DNA from: Bacteroidia bacterium | GTDB taxonomy: Bacteria > Bacteroidota > Bacteroidia > Bacteroidales > Paludibacteraceae | Assembly (NCBI GenBank): GCA_009930305.1 | Contig: RZYM01000003.1 | Span: forward strand, 109,772 to 173,771 | Reading direction: 5' to 3' | Length of the DNA: 64,000 nt | Shown here: positions 10,521-20,982 of the stretch, in pieces | How positions within the stretch are numbered: the first letter of the stretch is position 1 | Layout of the letters: every line of letters begins with the position of its first letter | Notes under the pieces: generated by a model | The model's input: the letters and a program-made list of their open reading frames with translations, nothing else | Database searches by the model: none | Told to the model about the DNA's origin: nothing | Made by a program: the position numbers and the translations under genes

Positions 10521-11759
10521 AAATTTGCGGGAATAATACTTTGAATTATAATTTAAGCAGCAAATTTCATTGTTATATACTTTTTCAATAAAATTTGATA
10601 AAGACAAGCTATCACCATATGCGAATACACCATTCATTCCGCATTTATTAATTATATTCGCAGCGTCGCCATTGACGGGTCCAACTAAAGCTATTTGTTG
10701 TTTTGCCGCAATGTATTCAAATAATTTACCGGTTAAAATTCCCTTGTTATCACTTATATTCGGAATTATAAGCAACAAAATATCAGATGATAACATATAA
10801 GAAACAGCCGTTTTATGTGGAACATAATCTACATATTCAATCTTTAAACCTAAATTGTCTAACTTGTCTTTACTACCCTGATAAACTTGTCCTACAAAAC
10901 GTATCAATAATTTTTGTTTAATTGTTTTAGATAATTGTTTTACGGCAGCAATAAATGTATCAATTTCGTACTGCGGACTTAAAACTCCTATATAAGAAAT
11001 CACAAAATTTGAATTGTCTTTATTCGTTTCTACATTAGAAAAATCGTCTTCGTCATATCCGTTTGATATTACATTTATCTTGCCTTTTACATCAACTTTT
11101 TTTTCGAACATGCTTTTGCATGATTCGCTAACTGTAATTATCTTATCGGCAGTTTTCAAAACTTGAATTTCGTAATGTTTGTTGATATAACGAGCAAGTT
11201 TTGTTTGATACAAATCTTTATTATAATAGATTTCAGTCCAAGGGTCACGTAAATCAGCAATCCATTTAATTGCAGGAAAACGTTTCTTCAATTTTAAACC
11301 TATAAGCTGTGTTGAATGCGGTGGACTTGTTGTTATAAATGTTTGAATATTCTCTTGCTCTATTATCTCGCAAGCCTTTTTATATGCATATCTGTTCCAT
11401 CCTCTCCTAGGGTCAGGCAAGAAGAAATTTCCTCGTACAAAACGTGATATTTTTTGAAAAAGATTAGGTTTCTTCTCGTTCGAAAAGCCCCCATAGGGTA
11501 CTTCTTTTGTAGGAGATATTTTTTTATATAAAGATAGAATTTCGCGAGTTTTTGTTTTTTCGACTCTTAAATCTTTGGCTACATCCACCATCAAAGAATC
11601 ATCATATTGGGGATACGAAGCATAATGTTCATCAACAGTAAGCACTATTGGTTCAACATTGAATTCTGGCAGATACTTAACGAATTTAAGCCATCTTTGG
11701 ACTCCTGATCCACCACTTGGAGGAAAATAATATGTAATGATTAATATCTTTTTTTCCAT
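10485..11759 (-). CDS. Glycosyltransferase (GT4-like)
   Basis: The 424-residue protein begins MEKKILIITYYFPPSGGSGV, a strongly conserved opening of a family of Bacteroidota GT-B glycosyltransferases, followed by WIADLRDPWTEIY and a C-terminal donor domain (SYIGVLSPQYEIDTFI, GKLFEYIAAKQQIALVGP). It converges with the GT2 gene and overlaps it tail to tail by 36 bp. Its promoter box TACCTTTG is only four bases from the ATG, which suggests a leaderless mRNA. Confidence 0.86.
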   Translation of the reverse strand: MEKKILIITYYFPPSGGSGVQRWLKFVKYLPEFNVEPIVLTVDEHYASYPQYDDSLMVDVAKDLRVEKTKTREILSLYKKISPTKEVPYGGFSNEKKPNLFQKISRFVRGNFFLPDPRRGWNRYAYKKACEIIEQENIQTFITTSPPHSTQLIGLKLKKRFPAIKWIADLRDPWTEIYYNKDLYQTKLARYINKHYEIQVLKTADKIITVSESCKSMFEKKVDVKGKINVISNGYDEDDFSNVETNKDNSNFVISYIGVLSPQYEIDTFIAAVKQLSKTIKQKLLIRFVGQVYQGSKDKLDNLGLKIEYVDYVPHKTAVSYMLSSDILLLIIPNISDNKGILTGKLFEYIAAKQQIALVGPVNGDAANIINKCGMNGVFAYGDSLSLSNFIEKVYNNEICCLNYNSKYYSRKFLTEQLSEIIVD

Positions 11760-11763
11760 AATG

Positions 11764-11771
11764 CAAAGGTA
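11764..11771 (-). promoter_or_regulatory. -7 promoter box directly abutting a start codon (TACCTTTG-N4-ATG)
   Basis: The minus strand reads TACCTTTG, then CATT, then the ATG of the glycosyltransferase at 11759. Transcription in this phylum starts a few bases after the box (compare the SRP RNA at 30463, six bases after its box), so the mRNA would have almost no 5' leader. Confidence 0.55.
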
Positions 11772-11844
11772 ACAAAAAAATAATACTGCTCTTCATTTCG
11801 CTATTATTAAGCATCATAACATTGTGTTTTCTGTTTATTTTTTG

Positions 11845-11852
11845 TATTTTTG
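11845..11852 (+). promoter_or_regulatory. -7 promoter box of cdd (TATTTTTG)
   Basis: TATTTTTG matches TAnnTTTG and lies 13 bases before the ATG at 11866. It decides the start of cdd, because an upstream in-frame start at 11824 would precede the promoter. Confidence 0.5.
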
Positions 11853-11865
11853 CAATCTTAAATTT

Positions 11866-12333
11866 ATGGACAAAACTTTGCAACATATTAATAGTGAAAA
11901 TTTAACAGGATACCGCAAAGAACTTGTTGAAAAAGCAAAAAGCGCAGCTCTTAAAGCATACGCTCCATATTCTAATTTTAAAATTGGCGCTGCCGTACTA
12001 ATGTCTGATGGACAAATATATACAGCATCCAATCAAGAAAATGCCGCATTTGGAGAATGTATATGCGCAGAACGTGTTACCCTACTATATGCTACTGCAA
12101 ATAATCCGGATGTTGCACCCAAAGCAATGGCAATTGCTGCAATTAACAATGGTAGTTTTACAGAGCAAATTATCACTCCTTGCGGTGCTTGCAGACAAGT
12201 GTTTGCAGAAATGGAGAAACGCTATAAATCCCCTATTGAACTAATCTTGTATAGTACAAACGAATCTGTTCTTGTTAATTCTGCTGCAGATTTACTTCCG
12301 CTTTCATTTTCATACGGAATAATGGAACAATAA
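11866..12333 (+). CDS. cdd: Cytidine deaminase
   Basis: The 155-residue protein has the zinc-dependent deaminase motifs CAERVTLLYA (ligand Cys and catalytic Glu, about residue 67) and PCGACRQVFAEM (two ligand Cys, about residue 107), and the NQENAAFGECICAE substrate segment. It converts cytidine or deoxycytidine to the uridine form in pyrimidine salvage. The start at 11866 follows the promoter box at 11845. The LptF/G permease gene starts three bases after the stop. Confidence 0.95.
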   Translation: MDKTLQHINSENLTGYRKELVEKAKSAALKAYAPYSNFKIGAAVLMSDGQIYTASNQENAAFGECICAERVTLLYATANNPDVAPKAMAIAAINNGSFTEQIITPCGACRQVFAEMEKRYKSPIELILYSTNESVLVNSAADLLPLSFSYGIMEQ

Positions 12334-12336
12334 ATC

Positions 12337-13830
12337 ATGCCGTTGATAAAGCAAATACATAAATACGTAATAAATAGTTTTTTAAGAACATTTGCCATAA
12401 CGTTTTTAGGCAGTATTTTTGTATTGGTCATGCAGTTTATGTTCAGATATGTTGACGACTTGGTTGGTAAAGGCGTAGGCATAGGCGTTTTGGCAGAATT
12501 TTTCTTGTATGCTGCATTATCAATTATTCCAATAGCACTACCTCTATCAATATTATTAGGTTCTCTAATGACTTATGGAAATTTAGGCGAAAGATTTGAG
12601 TTATTAGCTATGAAGGCTGCAGGAGTTTCATTATTTCATAGTATGCGTTCATTAATTATACTCATTTCATTCATCTCTGTAGCTAGTTTCTTTTTTGCTG
12701 ATAATGTCTTGCCTAAAACGCAAGTCCGAATGTGGACACTACTATTCTCTATACGCGAAAAATCGCCGGAATTGGATATACCTGAAGGTTCATTTTATAA
12801 CGGAATATCAGGAAGAAACCTGTACGTTGGTGATAAAGAAGGCCACTTTCTAAAAGATATTATAATATACGATTATTCTCGCGGATTCAACAATACAAGT
12901 ATCATTATTGCAGATACAGGAACAATTCAATTATCTAAAGACAAACAATATTTAATGTTAAACCTAACAAACGGCGAAACATTTGAAAATATGCAGCAAG
13001 GAAATTCTTCAGGCGACACTAAAATAATTCCATACAGAAGAGAAACCTTTAAACAAAAAAATATCGTTATTGATTTTGATGCCAATTTTAAAGAAATGAG
13101 TTCCGAATTTTTGGAAGGTCAATATGTTAGTAAAAACACAACTCAGCTACAATATACCATAGACTCAATTAGCAATAGATTGGATTCTACTTCAACTGTA
13201 TACAAAAACAAGAATGTTAATCGTAACTACTTTGAAAATGGCGGTAATGCAAAAATGATTGTAAAAGCAATAGATACAACCGATATCCAAAAATATGATT
13301 ATAAAATTGCATATTATCAACTTGATAGTTTACAAAAGATAAAATTAATTGAAAATGCTATGTCAAGAGTAGCTAGTGTTAACAGTGAAATTTTGTATAG
13401 GGCATCAACATATGATTGGGACATGGGAGAGATTAGAAAGCATGCAATAGAATGGTATAAAAGGTTTACCCTATCTTTTGCCTGTTTAATCTTTTTATTT
13501 ATCGGTGCGCCACTTGGAGCCATCATACGTAAAGGCGGTATGGGAATTCCAATTGTTATATCAACAATTCTATTTATTGTATATTACATCATAGACAATG
13601 CCGGTTATAAAATGGCACGAGAAGGTATCTGGCCGGTACCTGCGGGTATGTGGCTAAGTGCTGCGGTCTTGCTTCCATTCGGAATATTACTAACATATAT
13701 GGCAGCAACGGATTCAACTTTTATGTCGGGTGAAGCTATGATGATTTCAATTAAAAAGTTTTTTCGCAAAGAAAATATTATCTTTGTATATTATAAGAAA
13801 ATCAAACAAAAACTTAGATTATGCCGTTAA
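12337..13830 (+). CDS. LptF/LptG (YjgP/YjgQ) family permease
   Basis: The 497-residue protein has the LptF/LptG layout: three N-terminal membrane segments (residues about 15-110), a large periplasmic domain (about 130-360) and three C-terminal membrane segments ([23 protein letters not shown] and following). The opening [32 protein letters not shown] is typical. The family forms the inner-membrane part of the lipopolysaccharide export complex with LptB. It overlaps ribBA by 10 bases. Whether it is LptF or LptG is not decidable here. Confidence 0.9.
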   Translation: MPLIKQIHKYVINSFLRTFAITFLGSIFVLVMQFMFRYVDDLVGKGVGIGVLAEFFLYAALSIIPIALPLSILLGSLMTYGNLGERFELLAMKAAGVSLFHSMRSLIILISFISVASFFFADNVLPKTQVRMWTLLFSIREKSPELDIPEGSFYNGISGRNLYVGDKEGHFLKDIIIYDYSRGFNNTSIIIADTGTIQLSKDKQYLMLNLTNGETFENMQQGNSSGDTKIIPYRRETFKQKNIVIDFDANFKEMSSEFLEGQYVSKNTTQLQYTIDSISNRLDSTSTVYKNKNVNRNYFENGGNAKMIVKAIDTTDIQKYDYKIAYYQLDSLQKIKLIENAMSRVASVNSEILYRASTYDWDMGEIRKHAIEWYKRFTLSFACLIFLFIGAPLGAIIRKGGMGIPIVISTILFIVYYIIDNAGYKMAREGIWPVPAGMWLSAAVLLPFGILLTYMAATDSTFMSGEAMMISIKKFFRKENIIFVYYKKIKQKLRLCR

Positions 13831-15023
13831 ACACCATTAAAGAAGCCATTGAAGACTTCAAAAAAGGTAATTTTTTAATTGTTGTAGATGATGAAGATCG
13901 CGAAAATGAAGGTGATTTTATAATTGCAGCTGAAAAAATAACACCTGAAAAAGTTAATTTTATGCTCAAGAACGGGCGTGGTGTCTTATGCGCACCAATC
14001 ACTGAAGAGCGCTGTCAAGAATTAGAATTAGACCGTCAGGTTAGTAACAACACATCTATATTAGGGACTCCATTTACTATTACCATTGATAAGCTTGATG
14101 GATGTACAACAGGTGTTTCTGCAGCAGATCGTGCAGCAACAATCAAAGCTCTAGCCGATCCTAATTCAACACCTAATACATTTGGTCGTCCCGGTCATAT
14201 TAACCCTTTATATGCAAAAATTAAAGGTGTGTTACGCAGACCCGGACATACTGAGGCTGCAATAGATTTAGCTCGTTTAGCAGGTATGTATCCGGCTGCA
14301 GCTTTAATTGAGATTATGAACGAAGATGGCACGATGGCTCGTATGCCTGACTTACAGAAAGTTGCTGAAAAGTTCAACATAAAAATAATCACCATTAAAA
14401 ATTTAATTGCATACAGAATTCAATTAGAATCAATCGTAGAAAAAGGAACTGAAGTTCACTTACCTACTCAATATGGAGATTTTCATTTAATTCCATTTCG
14501 TCAAAAATCAAATGGTCAGGAACATATAGTGCTTAAAAAAGGTACATGGACCGAAGATGAAGCCGTATTAGTTAGAGTTCACTCATCATGTGCTACAGGT
14601 GATATATTCGGGTCATTAAAATGCGAATGTGGTGAACAATTACACAAAGCAATGCAAATGATAGAGAAAGAAGGGAAAGGTGTTATTGTGTATATGAATC
14701 AAGAAGGGCGTGGCATCGGTCTAATGAATAAAATTAAAGCTTACGCTCTACAAGAGCAAGGAATGGACACTGTTGATGCAAATATACATTTAGGATTTGA
14801 TGCTGATGAACGCGATTATGGAGTTGGTGCAAGTATACTCCATGAAATTGGTATCAAAAAGATGCGACTAATTACCAACAACCCTGTAAAACGTATCGGA
14901 CTTGAGGGCTATGGATTACAAATTGTAGAAAACATTCCTATTGAAGTAGGTATAAATAAATACAACGAGAAATACATGCGCACCAAGAAAGAAAGGATGG
15001 GACACACATTAAAATCAGTTTAG
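13821..15023 (+). CDS. ribBA: Bifunctional 3,4-dihydroxy-2-butanone 4-phosphate synthase / GTP cyclohydrolase II
   Basis: The 400-residue protein combines two riboflavin pathway enzymes. Residues 1-200 are the RibB domain ([14 protein letters not shown], with the acidic metal-binding residues; [16 protein letters not shown]). Residues about 205-400 are GTP cyclohydrolase II with the zinc ligands in [17 protein letters not shown] and the substrate motif [19 protein letters not shown]. Both sets of motifs look intact, so both activities are expected. A strong terminator follows at 15100-15136. Confidence 0.96.
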   Translation: MPLNTIKEAIEDFKKGNFLIVVDDEDRENEGDFIIAAEKITPEKVNFMLKNGRGVLCAPITEERCQELELDRQVSNNTSILGTPFTITIDKLDGCTTGVSAADRAATIKALADPNSTPNTFGRPGHINPLYAKIKGVLRRPGHTEAAIDLARLAGMYPAAALIEIMNEDGTMARMPDLQKVAEKFNIKIITIKNLIAYRIQLESIVEKGTEVHLPTQYGDFHLIPFRQKSNGQEHIVLKKGTWTEDEAVLVRVHSSCATGDIFGSLKCECGEQLHKAMQMIEKEGKGVIVYMNQEGRGIGLMNKIKAYALQEQGMDTVDANIHLGFDADERDYGVGASILHEIGIKKMRLITNNPVKRIGLEGYGLQIVENIPIEVGINKYNEKYMRTKKERMGHTLKSV

Positions 15024-15099
15024 TAAAAAAAATATTTGTTTAGTAATAATTTTTTTTGTAACATTGCAGCCGGAACGCAACATTACAAAATATAAAAAA

Positions 15100-15136
15100 C
15101 AATCATAGCAAAATTCTGCTGTGATTGTTTTTTTTT
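15100..15136 (+). terminator. Rho-independent terminator after ribBA
   Basis: An 11-bp stem (15100-15110 with 15117-15127, one G-T pair) closes a 6-base loop and is followed by nine T residues. Confidence 0.85.
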
Positions 15137-15210
15137 GTATTGTTATTACAAGAAATTCAGCTATTAGTAACATATATAAGTGAAGTTGATATTTTAAACT
15201 TCTAATAATT

Positions 15211-16725
15211 ATGAAAAAAAATATACTCATTTTATGCATCATCACATTGTTCTCTTCTTGTAATCACACTTACAAAGATGGTGATACATGTGATATGTCA
15301 ATATCTGAATTGCAAGACAAAATTAAAGGCGGTTGGGCTGGACAAACTATTGGATGTACATACGGAGGACACACCGAATTTCAATACAATGGAACCATTA
15401 TTAATGATTATGTGCCCATTCCATGGACTCAAGGTTATATAAAATGGTGGTACGACAATGCTCCCGGTTTATACGATGATGTTTATATGGATTTGACATT
15501 TGTGTCTGTTATTGATAAATTAGGATTAGATGCTCCGATTGACTCTTTTGCCGTTAAATTTGCGAACTCTCCATATCCTTTATGGCATGCAAATCAGGCA
15601 GCAAGATATAATATATTAAATGGTATTATGCCACCATCTTCTGGTTATTGGAAGAACAATCCTCATGCAGATGATATTGATTATCAAATCGAAGCAGATT
15701 TTGCTGGATTAATGTCTCCATGTATGCCTAATTACGCTTCTGAGATATCAAACAAAGTTGGTCACATTATGAATTATGGTAATGGATGGTATGGTGGCGT
15801 ATTTATTGGTGCCATGTATTCATTGGCTTTTGTTTCGGATGATGTTAATGAAATTGTTAAAGAAGCTCTTAAAACAATCCCAACACAAAGCACTTTTTAC
15901 AAATGCATTTCAGATGTAATAAAATGGAAAAAGAAGTACCCTACTGATTGGAAAGCTACATGGTTCGAAGTTGAAAGGAAATGGACTGCAGACATATCTT
16001 GTCCGGATGGTGTATATAAACCTTTTAACATTGATGCAATGGTTAATAGTGCATACGTAGTTATTGGATTACTATATGGTAATGGTGATTTTGCAAAAAC
16101 TATTGACATTGCCACACGCTGCGGACAAGACTCTGATTGTAATCCAGCATCAGCCGCCGGAATTTTAGGAGTTATGATAGGATATGATGCGATTCCTGAT
16201 TATTGGAAAACGAATCTTAAAGAAGTCGAAAACACAGCATTTGTATATACAAATATATCATTACAAGATGTATATAAAATGAGTCTAAAACACGCTCTAT
16301 GGTCAATACAAAGAAACAGAGGAAGTGTCACAGACGACTCTGTTAGAATAGTTTATCAGACACCCCACCCTGTCAAATACGAGCAATCATTTGAAAATTT
16401 ACGTCCTATTGAAAGAAACAAAATTTCAAATATGTCGTTAAAGGATTCGACATGTAGTGTTGCTTTTAACGGAGTTGGATTTGTCTTATACTCTCCAAAC
16501 ATAACATGCAATGACGATAAGTACACAGCCGAAATTGAGGTATATGTTGATGGCAAAATACTAGAAACAGTTAGTTTACCAATGAATTTTACTGTACGTA
16601 AGCATGAAATGTGTTGGAACTACGATTTATCAAAAGGGAATCATACATTGACATTTGTATGGAAAAATCCGCAAAAAGATATAGAATGTAGGTTAACAGA
16701 AATCTTGATATATGATAACATATAA
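15211..16725 (+). CDS. ADP-ribosylglycohydrolase-family lipoprotein
   Basis: The 504-residue protein begins with a lipoprotein signal (lipobox LFSSC, Cys about residue 17). Residues about 28-370 match the ADP-ribosylglycohydrolase/DraG fold: GGWAGQTIGCTYGG, GLYDDVYMDLTF (metal-binding acidic cluster) and CGQDSDCNPASAAGILG (second metal site). The last 130 residues look like a beta-rich add-on. Family members remove ADP-ribose or act on related glycosides; the exported location makes a glycosidase-like role plausible, but the substrate is unknown. The next gene follows after 35 bases, so the two may be cotranscribed. Confidence 0.8.
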   Translation: MKKNILILCIITLFSSCNHTYKDGDTCDMSISELQDKIKGGWAGQTIGCTYGGHTEFQYNGTIINDYVPIPWTQGYIKWWYDNAPGLYDDVYMDLTFVSVIDKLGLDAPIDSFAVKFANSPYPLWHANQAARYNILNGIMPPSSGYWKNNPHADDIDYQIEADFAGLMSPCMPNYASEISNKVGHIMNYGNGWYGGVFIGAMYSLAFVSDDVNEIVKEALKTIPTQSTFYKCISDVIKWKKKYPTDWKATWFEVERKWTADISCPDGVYKPFNIDAMVNSAYVVIGLLYGNGDFAKTIDIATRCGQDSDCNPASAAGILGVMIGYDAIPDYWKTNLKEVENTAFVYTNISLQDVYKMSLKHALWSIQRNRGSVTDDSVRIVYQTPHPVKYEQSFENLRPIERNKISNMSLKDSTCSVAFNGVGFVLYSPNITCNDDKYTAEIEVYVDGKILETVSLPMNFTVRKHEMCWNYDLSKGNHTLTFVWKNPQKDIECRLTEILIYDNI

Positions 16726-16760
16726 AAATTAAACAATTTATAAATTAAAAAACTTCGAAC

Positions 16761-18620
16761 ATGAACAAATTATTTGCTAAAAGTGCATTATTTGCATTAG
16801 GAGTGATGCTATCGGTCGTCACTTATGCTGATGTTAGTCTTAAAATTATGTCGTTTAACATTCAGCAACCGTACAATACTAATTGGGATGGACGTAAAGG
16901 ATCTGTAACGTCTATCATCAATACAGAGAAACCTGACGTAATAGGAAGTCAGGAAGCACATGCTTATATGCGCGATTACATTGTACAACAAACAGGTTAT
17001 GTAGCATTCGGTTGTGGTCGTGACGGCGGTGATAATGGCGAAGCAAGTTTTATTTTTTATAAAGGAGACAAATATACTCTAGATAATAGTAAATCAGGAA
17101 ATTTCTGGTTATCATATAATCCTGGTTCACCATCAAAAATCGGAGGTGATTACAATCGTATTTGCTCATATGTACGTTTAATTGAAAAATCGACAAATCA
17201 AGCCTTCTATTTGTTCAATATTCATAACTATATGCCGGCGGAAAGCAGCTATAGATTGCAAGCCGCAAAAATATTGGCTCAACGCATCAAAGATACTGTA
17301 GGAGATGATCCGGTATTCTTAACAGGTGACTTTAATTCTGCAGAGGATGATGCTGTAACACAGTGGTTAAAATCTGGTTCTGATAACCCTTTAAAATTCA
17401 GAGATAGCTATCGCGATATAGATCCAAATGGTAGTGTAACTACGGGATTCGGCGTTAAATTCGATTATATTTACTATCCAAATAGTAATAAATATAGTTG
17501 CTCATCTTCTTGGGTTGTAACAAATCCTGCAGGAGCATCAGACCACATGCCAATAGTTGCTAATGTAAAATATTCAGGTTCATCAAATCCTGTTGTAGTA
17601 GAATCTGTATCATTTAAGGATGTTAAAACGACATACGAATCAGATGACACATATACAATTGATGTTGATTATGTTGCAAAAGAAAATCGTGATGTATATT
17701 TATGTATGTACGACAATACAGGAACATGGAACGTTATTGGAGAAGTTCACAAAGCAGTTTCCGAAGGTTCAAGCAGTATTAGTTTCGTAATGCCTGTAGC
17801 ACCCAGACCGACTGTTGGTGATGGATATATATTCAAATGCGATATACGTCCAACAGGAGGAGCTTGGGATTCTTTTATTGACATGAAACTAGTTGAAGAT
17901 ATTACAATCACACCTAACGAAGGCGAATTAGACTTTTCAGGATGTAATATGATGAATCAGATAGATGCAGAAATATCATACTACGCTCCCGGTTGGAACG
18001 AAATACATACAGGTTCTGCATCTGTTGAAAATGATGTTGTAGAACTTTCGTTTCCAACAGCAACTACCGACCTTTGGATGAGTCAAGCAAAAATAACAAC
18101 TCCTAATGGAATTAATCTAACAGAAGGAGTTCAATACACTCTTTCCTGCACTATTACCTCAAATGTAAATATCGCTGATTTTGAGATAAAAGTAGAAGAA
18201 AAGGTAAACTCATTTTTTGGAAGAGCTAATGTAGCTTTACAAGCAGGAGTCCCATGTAAAATAAAAGTAAGCGAAACAGCAGCTGCATTGGCAAATGCCT
18301 ATATCATAATCGGTACCGGAGGGCATGGAGACAATACAAACATGAGTATAAGTAAACTTATAATAAGAGAATCATCTTGCCAAGGCGTAAATACTGATAT
18401 TAACGAGGAAGAATCAGGAAATATTTCAATATATCCAAACCCGGTAATGGATGTTTTACACATTATATCATCTAACGAAGAAGAAAAACACAGCGTAATA
18501 AACACAAACGGAATTCAAGTGTTACAGGCTAAAGGGAATGATATAAATGTATCAGGATTATCCAGCGGATTATATTTCATAAACGTACAAGAAAAATATT
18601 ATCGTTTTATTAAACAGTAA
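16761..18620 (+). CDS. Secreted endonuclease/exonuclease/phosphatase-fold protein with T9SS sorting domain
   Basis: The 619-residue protein has a signal peptide (residues 1-23, cleavage after TYA), then an EEP domain (about 25-275: IMSFNIQQPYNTNWDGRKG, IGSQEAH, FLTGDFNS, SDHMPIVANV with the catalytic Asp/His). Two beta-sandwich domains follow (about 285-390 and 395-545), the second resembling a carbohydrate-binding module. The end (ISIYPNPVMDVLHI ... GLYFINV) is a type A T9SS sorting domain, so it should be exported across the outer membrane. Substrate could be DNA, phospholipid or a phospho-sugar. Confidence 0.85.
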   Translation: MNKLFAKSALFALGVMLSVVTYADVSLKIMSFNIQQPYNTNWDGRKGSVTSIINTEKPDVIGSQEAHAYMRDYIVQQTGYVAFGCGRDGGDNGEASFIFYKGDKYTLDNSKSGNFWLSYNPGSPSKIGGDYNRICSYVRLIEKSTNQAFYLFNIHNYMPAESSYRLQAAKILAQRIKDTVGDDPVFLTGDFNSAEDDAVTQWLKSGSDNPLKFRDSYRDIDPNGSVTTGFGVKFDYIYYPNSNKYSCSSSWVVTNPAGASDHMPIVANVKYSGSSNPVVVESVSFKDVKTTYESDDTYTIDVDYVAKENRDVYLCMYDNTGTWNVIGEVHKAVSEGSSSISFVMPVAPRPTVGDGYIFKCDIRPTGGAWDSFIDMKLVEDITITPNEGELDFSGCNMMNQIDAEISYYAPGWNEIHTGSASVENDVVELSFPTATTDLWMSQAKITTPNGINLTEGVQYTLSCTITSNVNIADFEIKVEEKVNSFFGRANVALQAGVPCKIKVSETAAALANAYIIIGTGGHGDNTNMSISKLIIRESSCQGVNTDINEEESGNISIYPNPVMDVLHIISSNEEEKHSVINTNGIQVLQAKGNDINVSGLSSGLYFINVQEKYYRFIKQ

Positions 18621-18635
18621 TATCTGTCGGTTAAC

Positions 18636-18674
18636 AAATAGAAAAGAGAGACGCAGTGCCTTTCTTTTCTATTT
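18636..18674 (+). terminator. Stem-loop terminator between convergent genes
   Basis: A perfect 12-bp stem (18636-18647 with 18663-18674) with a T-rich 3' arm lies between the secreted EEP gene and murB, which converge here. It lacks a separate long T run. Confidence 0.6.
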
Positions 18675-18701
18675 AATAAACCTTGTTATATGATACAATT
18701 A

Positions 18702-19721
18702 CTAGCCAAATATAAAGTTAACTTCCGGAATTAAATCTATTCCAAAACGTTCTCGTACCGATTGTCGAATCGAATCTGATAAGTTAATTATATCCAGGCC
18801 ATTAGCTCCTCCTTTATTGATTAATACTAATGCCTGACTTCCGTGAACTGCTACATTACCTATAGATTTACCTTTCCATCCACATTGTTCAATAAGCCAA
18901 CCGGCAGGCACTTTCACCTCATTTTTGGATAAATTGTAAAACGGCATGTCCGGATATGTTTTAAGTAAGTTTTCGAATGCTTTCAATGATATTATGGGAT
19001 TCGTATAGAAACTTCCGGCATTACCCCATACTTTAGGTTCAGGTAATTTCTTTTTACGTATATCTAACACAGCCTTTCTTATATTCTGAATTGAAATCTC
19101 ATCGTATTTTTTTATTTCATCAGCCAAACTACCATAGTTTACATTCAAATCCCAATTCTTTTTACGTAACTTATAATGAACTGCCGTAACAATATATTTA
19201 TTTTTAAATTCTCTTTTAAATATGCTATCACGGTACCCAAATTTACATTCCGCATTAGTAAAGATGCGCTCTTCACCCGAACTAACATTCACACATTCAA
19301 CCTTATCAATAACATCTTTTACTTCTGTGCCATAAGCACCGATATTTTGTACAGGAGTTGCCCCTACTTCACCAGGTATACCTGATAGGTTCTCGATACC
19401 ACCATAGTTTTTTTGAGCACAATATGCCACTAAATCATCCCACACTTCACCTGCACCTGCACGAACTACAACCATGTCACGTGTGCCTTCAACAGCATCT
19501 ATACCTTTAATCTGAGAATGCAACACAACTCCTTGGTAATTATTGATAAATAACAAATTACTTCCACCACCAATTTGTAAAAACTTATTTTCAGACAGCA
19601 AATCACTATGTAGTAATTGCTGTAGTTCTTCTACCGAATCATATTCAATAAAATAATTAGCTTTAACGTCAATACCAAAGGTGTTGTTCTTTAATAAAGA
19701 ATAATTCTCGTAAGTTTTCAT
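18702..19721 (-). CDS. murB: UDP-N-acetylmuramate dehydrogenase MurB
   Basis: The 339-residue flavoprotein has the FAD-binding motif GGGSNLLF (about residue 52), LSGIPGEVGATPVQNIGAYG, FGYRDSIFK and WGNAGSFYTNP with the catalytic Ser, then GWLIEQCGWKG and a C-terminal PEVNFIF. It reduces UDP-GlcNAc-enolpyruvate to UDP-MurNAc in peptidoglycan synthesis. Length and motif order fit type I MurB. It is the last gene of a three-gene minus-strand run with a glycosyltransferase and a polysaccharide deacetylase. Confidence 0.97.
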   Translation of the reverse strand: MKTYENYSLLKNNTFGIDVKANYFIEYDSVEELQQLLHSDLLSENKFLQIGGGSNLLFINNYQGVVLHSQIKGIDAVEGTRDMVVVRAGAGEVWDDLVAYCAQKNYGGIENLSGIPGEVGATPVQNIGAYGTEVKDVIDKVECVNVSSGEERIFTNAECKFGYRDSIFKREFKNKYIVTAVHYKLRKKNWDLNVNYGSLADEIKKYDEISIQNIRKAVLDIRKKKLPEPKVWGNAGSFYTNPIISLKAFENLLKTYPDMPFYNLSKNEVKVPAGWLIEQCGWKGKSIGNVAVHGSQALVLINKGGANGLDIINLSDSIRQSVRERFGIDLIPEVNFIFG

Positions 19722-19746
19722 ATATAGCTTGTATTACGCCCTAAAA

Positions 19747-20982
19747 TTAAACGTTTTTAATCAGTTTGTCAAACAAATCTGAGAATTGTTTTGCTTGTAA
19801 CTTTCTTGAGTACACACTAATCTTATCCGAATCTTGTTCTAATATTGTATAAGAGTTCGTTTTCCAATACTCCTGCCACTTAGCTATAAAATCACAGACT
19901 TCATTTGTTGTAGTTGCGGCAATTCCACAATTCGTTTCTTTTATAATATCAGATAGACCGGCTTCATCACTACGTACACAAAGTATTGGCTTACATGTAG
20001 CTAATGCTTCAAAAAATTTAGTAGTCATTATGCCTTTAGGTCCACAAACTGTTTGTTTATTTGTAAGTACCAAAATAATTGAACTTGATTTTAAGACAGA
20101 TGGTATTTCAGACACAGGTATGTATGTTTTGATATCCATGTAAGATTTTACTCCATATTTATCAGCAAATTGTTTAATTATATTTGCCGATGCATCATCA
20201 ACATACCAACGCACAACCAATGTTTTCGGATTAATTATATTTAAATCATTCATTTTCTTTAATGATTCAAATAACAAAGTCGGATCTTGCATGTCAGTAC
20301 CTATAATTCGACCTGTATAACATATTACAAAATGCTCTGTAGTAATTTTTTCAGGATAAAACAACTCAGGATCATAACCATTATAAATAATTCTAACATT
20401 ATCATTAAATGCCGATAATAATTTCTTATGCCATGTAGACACTGTAGTGATTGCATCAGCCTTTTTTAATATTGCATTGCGGCGTTTTAAAATAAAGATT
20501 TTTCTTATATCGTGCAATCTGTCATTCAACCATGGGAAAGAATATATTTTGTGCTTAGCAAACTCATAATGAACATATTGCTCTATCACATCGCGTACAT
20601 CAACTACTAATGGAACTTTTAATTCTGATGCTATACGTGATGCTGTAGACAAAGGGAATTGCATAAATGTACTGCATAGTACTAAATCAAATTTCTTATT
20701 TTTGTAAGTCCTTTGATACAATTTGTACAAAGCTTTATCTTTAGTTGCGAATAAAACATCAGCTACAGACTTAAACAACCACTCTATTTTCGTTCCTTTT
20801 TTATAATATGATAAACATTTGGTTTCTGGCATTTTAACCAGTAAATCACACCCCACAGACAAATGTTCTTCTGTTAAAACGGAAATTTGCCAGCCATAAT
20901 CTGCAAGATATTTACATAAATATCCCATTCTAGGAGCAAATGCCGGAACAAAAGAGTCACAAACTAGCAATACTGATTTCAT
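19747..20982 (-). CDS. Glycosyltransferase (GT4-like)
   Basis: The 411-residue protein has a GT-B layout: N-terminal LLVCDSFVPAFAPRMGYLCKYL, a linking ITTVSTWHKKLLSAF segment and a C-terminal donor domain (VICYTGRIIG, KFFEALATCKPILCVRSDEAG). The N-terminal pattern resembles the glycosyltransferase at 10485-11759. The start overlaps the stop of the upstream deacetylase gene by four bases. The sugar and acceptor are unknown. Confidence 0.82.
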   Translation of the reverse strand: MKSVLLVCDSFVPAFAPRMGYLCKYLADYGWQISVLTEEHLSVGCDLLVKMPETKCLSYYKKGTKIEWLFKSVADVLFATKDKALYKLYQRTYKNKKFDLVLCSTFMQFPLSTASRIASELKVPLVVDVRDVIEQYVHYEFAKHKIYSFPWLNDRLHDIRKIFILKRRNAILKKADAITTVSTWHKKLLSAFNDNVRIIYNGYDPELFYPEKITTEHFVICYTGRIIGTDMQDPTLLFESLKKMNDLNIINPKTLVVRWYVDDASANIIKQFADKYGVKSYMDIKTYIPVSEIPSVLKSSSIILVLTNKQTVCGPKGIMTTKFFEALATCKPILCVRSDEAGLSDIIKETNCGIAATTTNEVCDFIAKWQEYWKTNSYTILEQDSDKISVYSRKLQAKQFSDLFDKLIKNV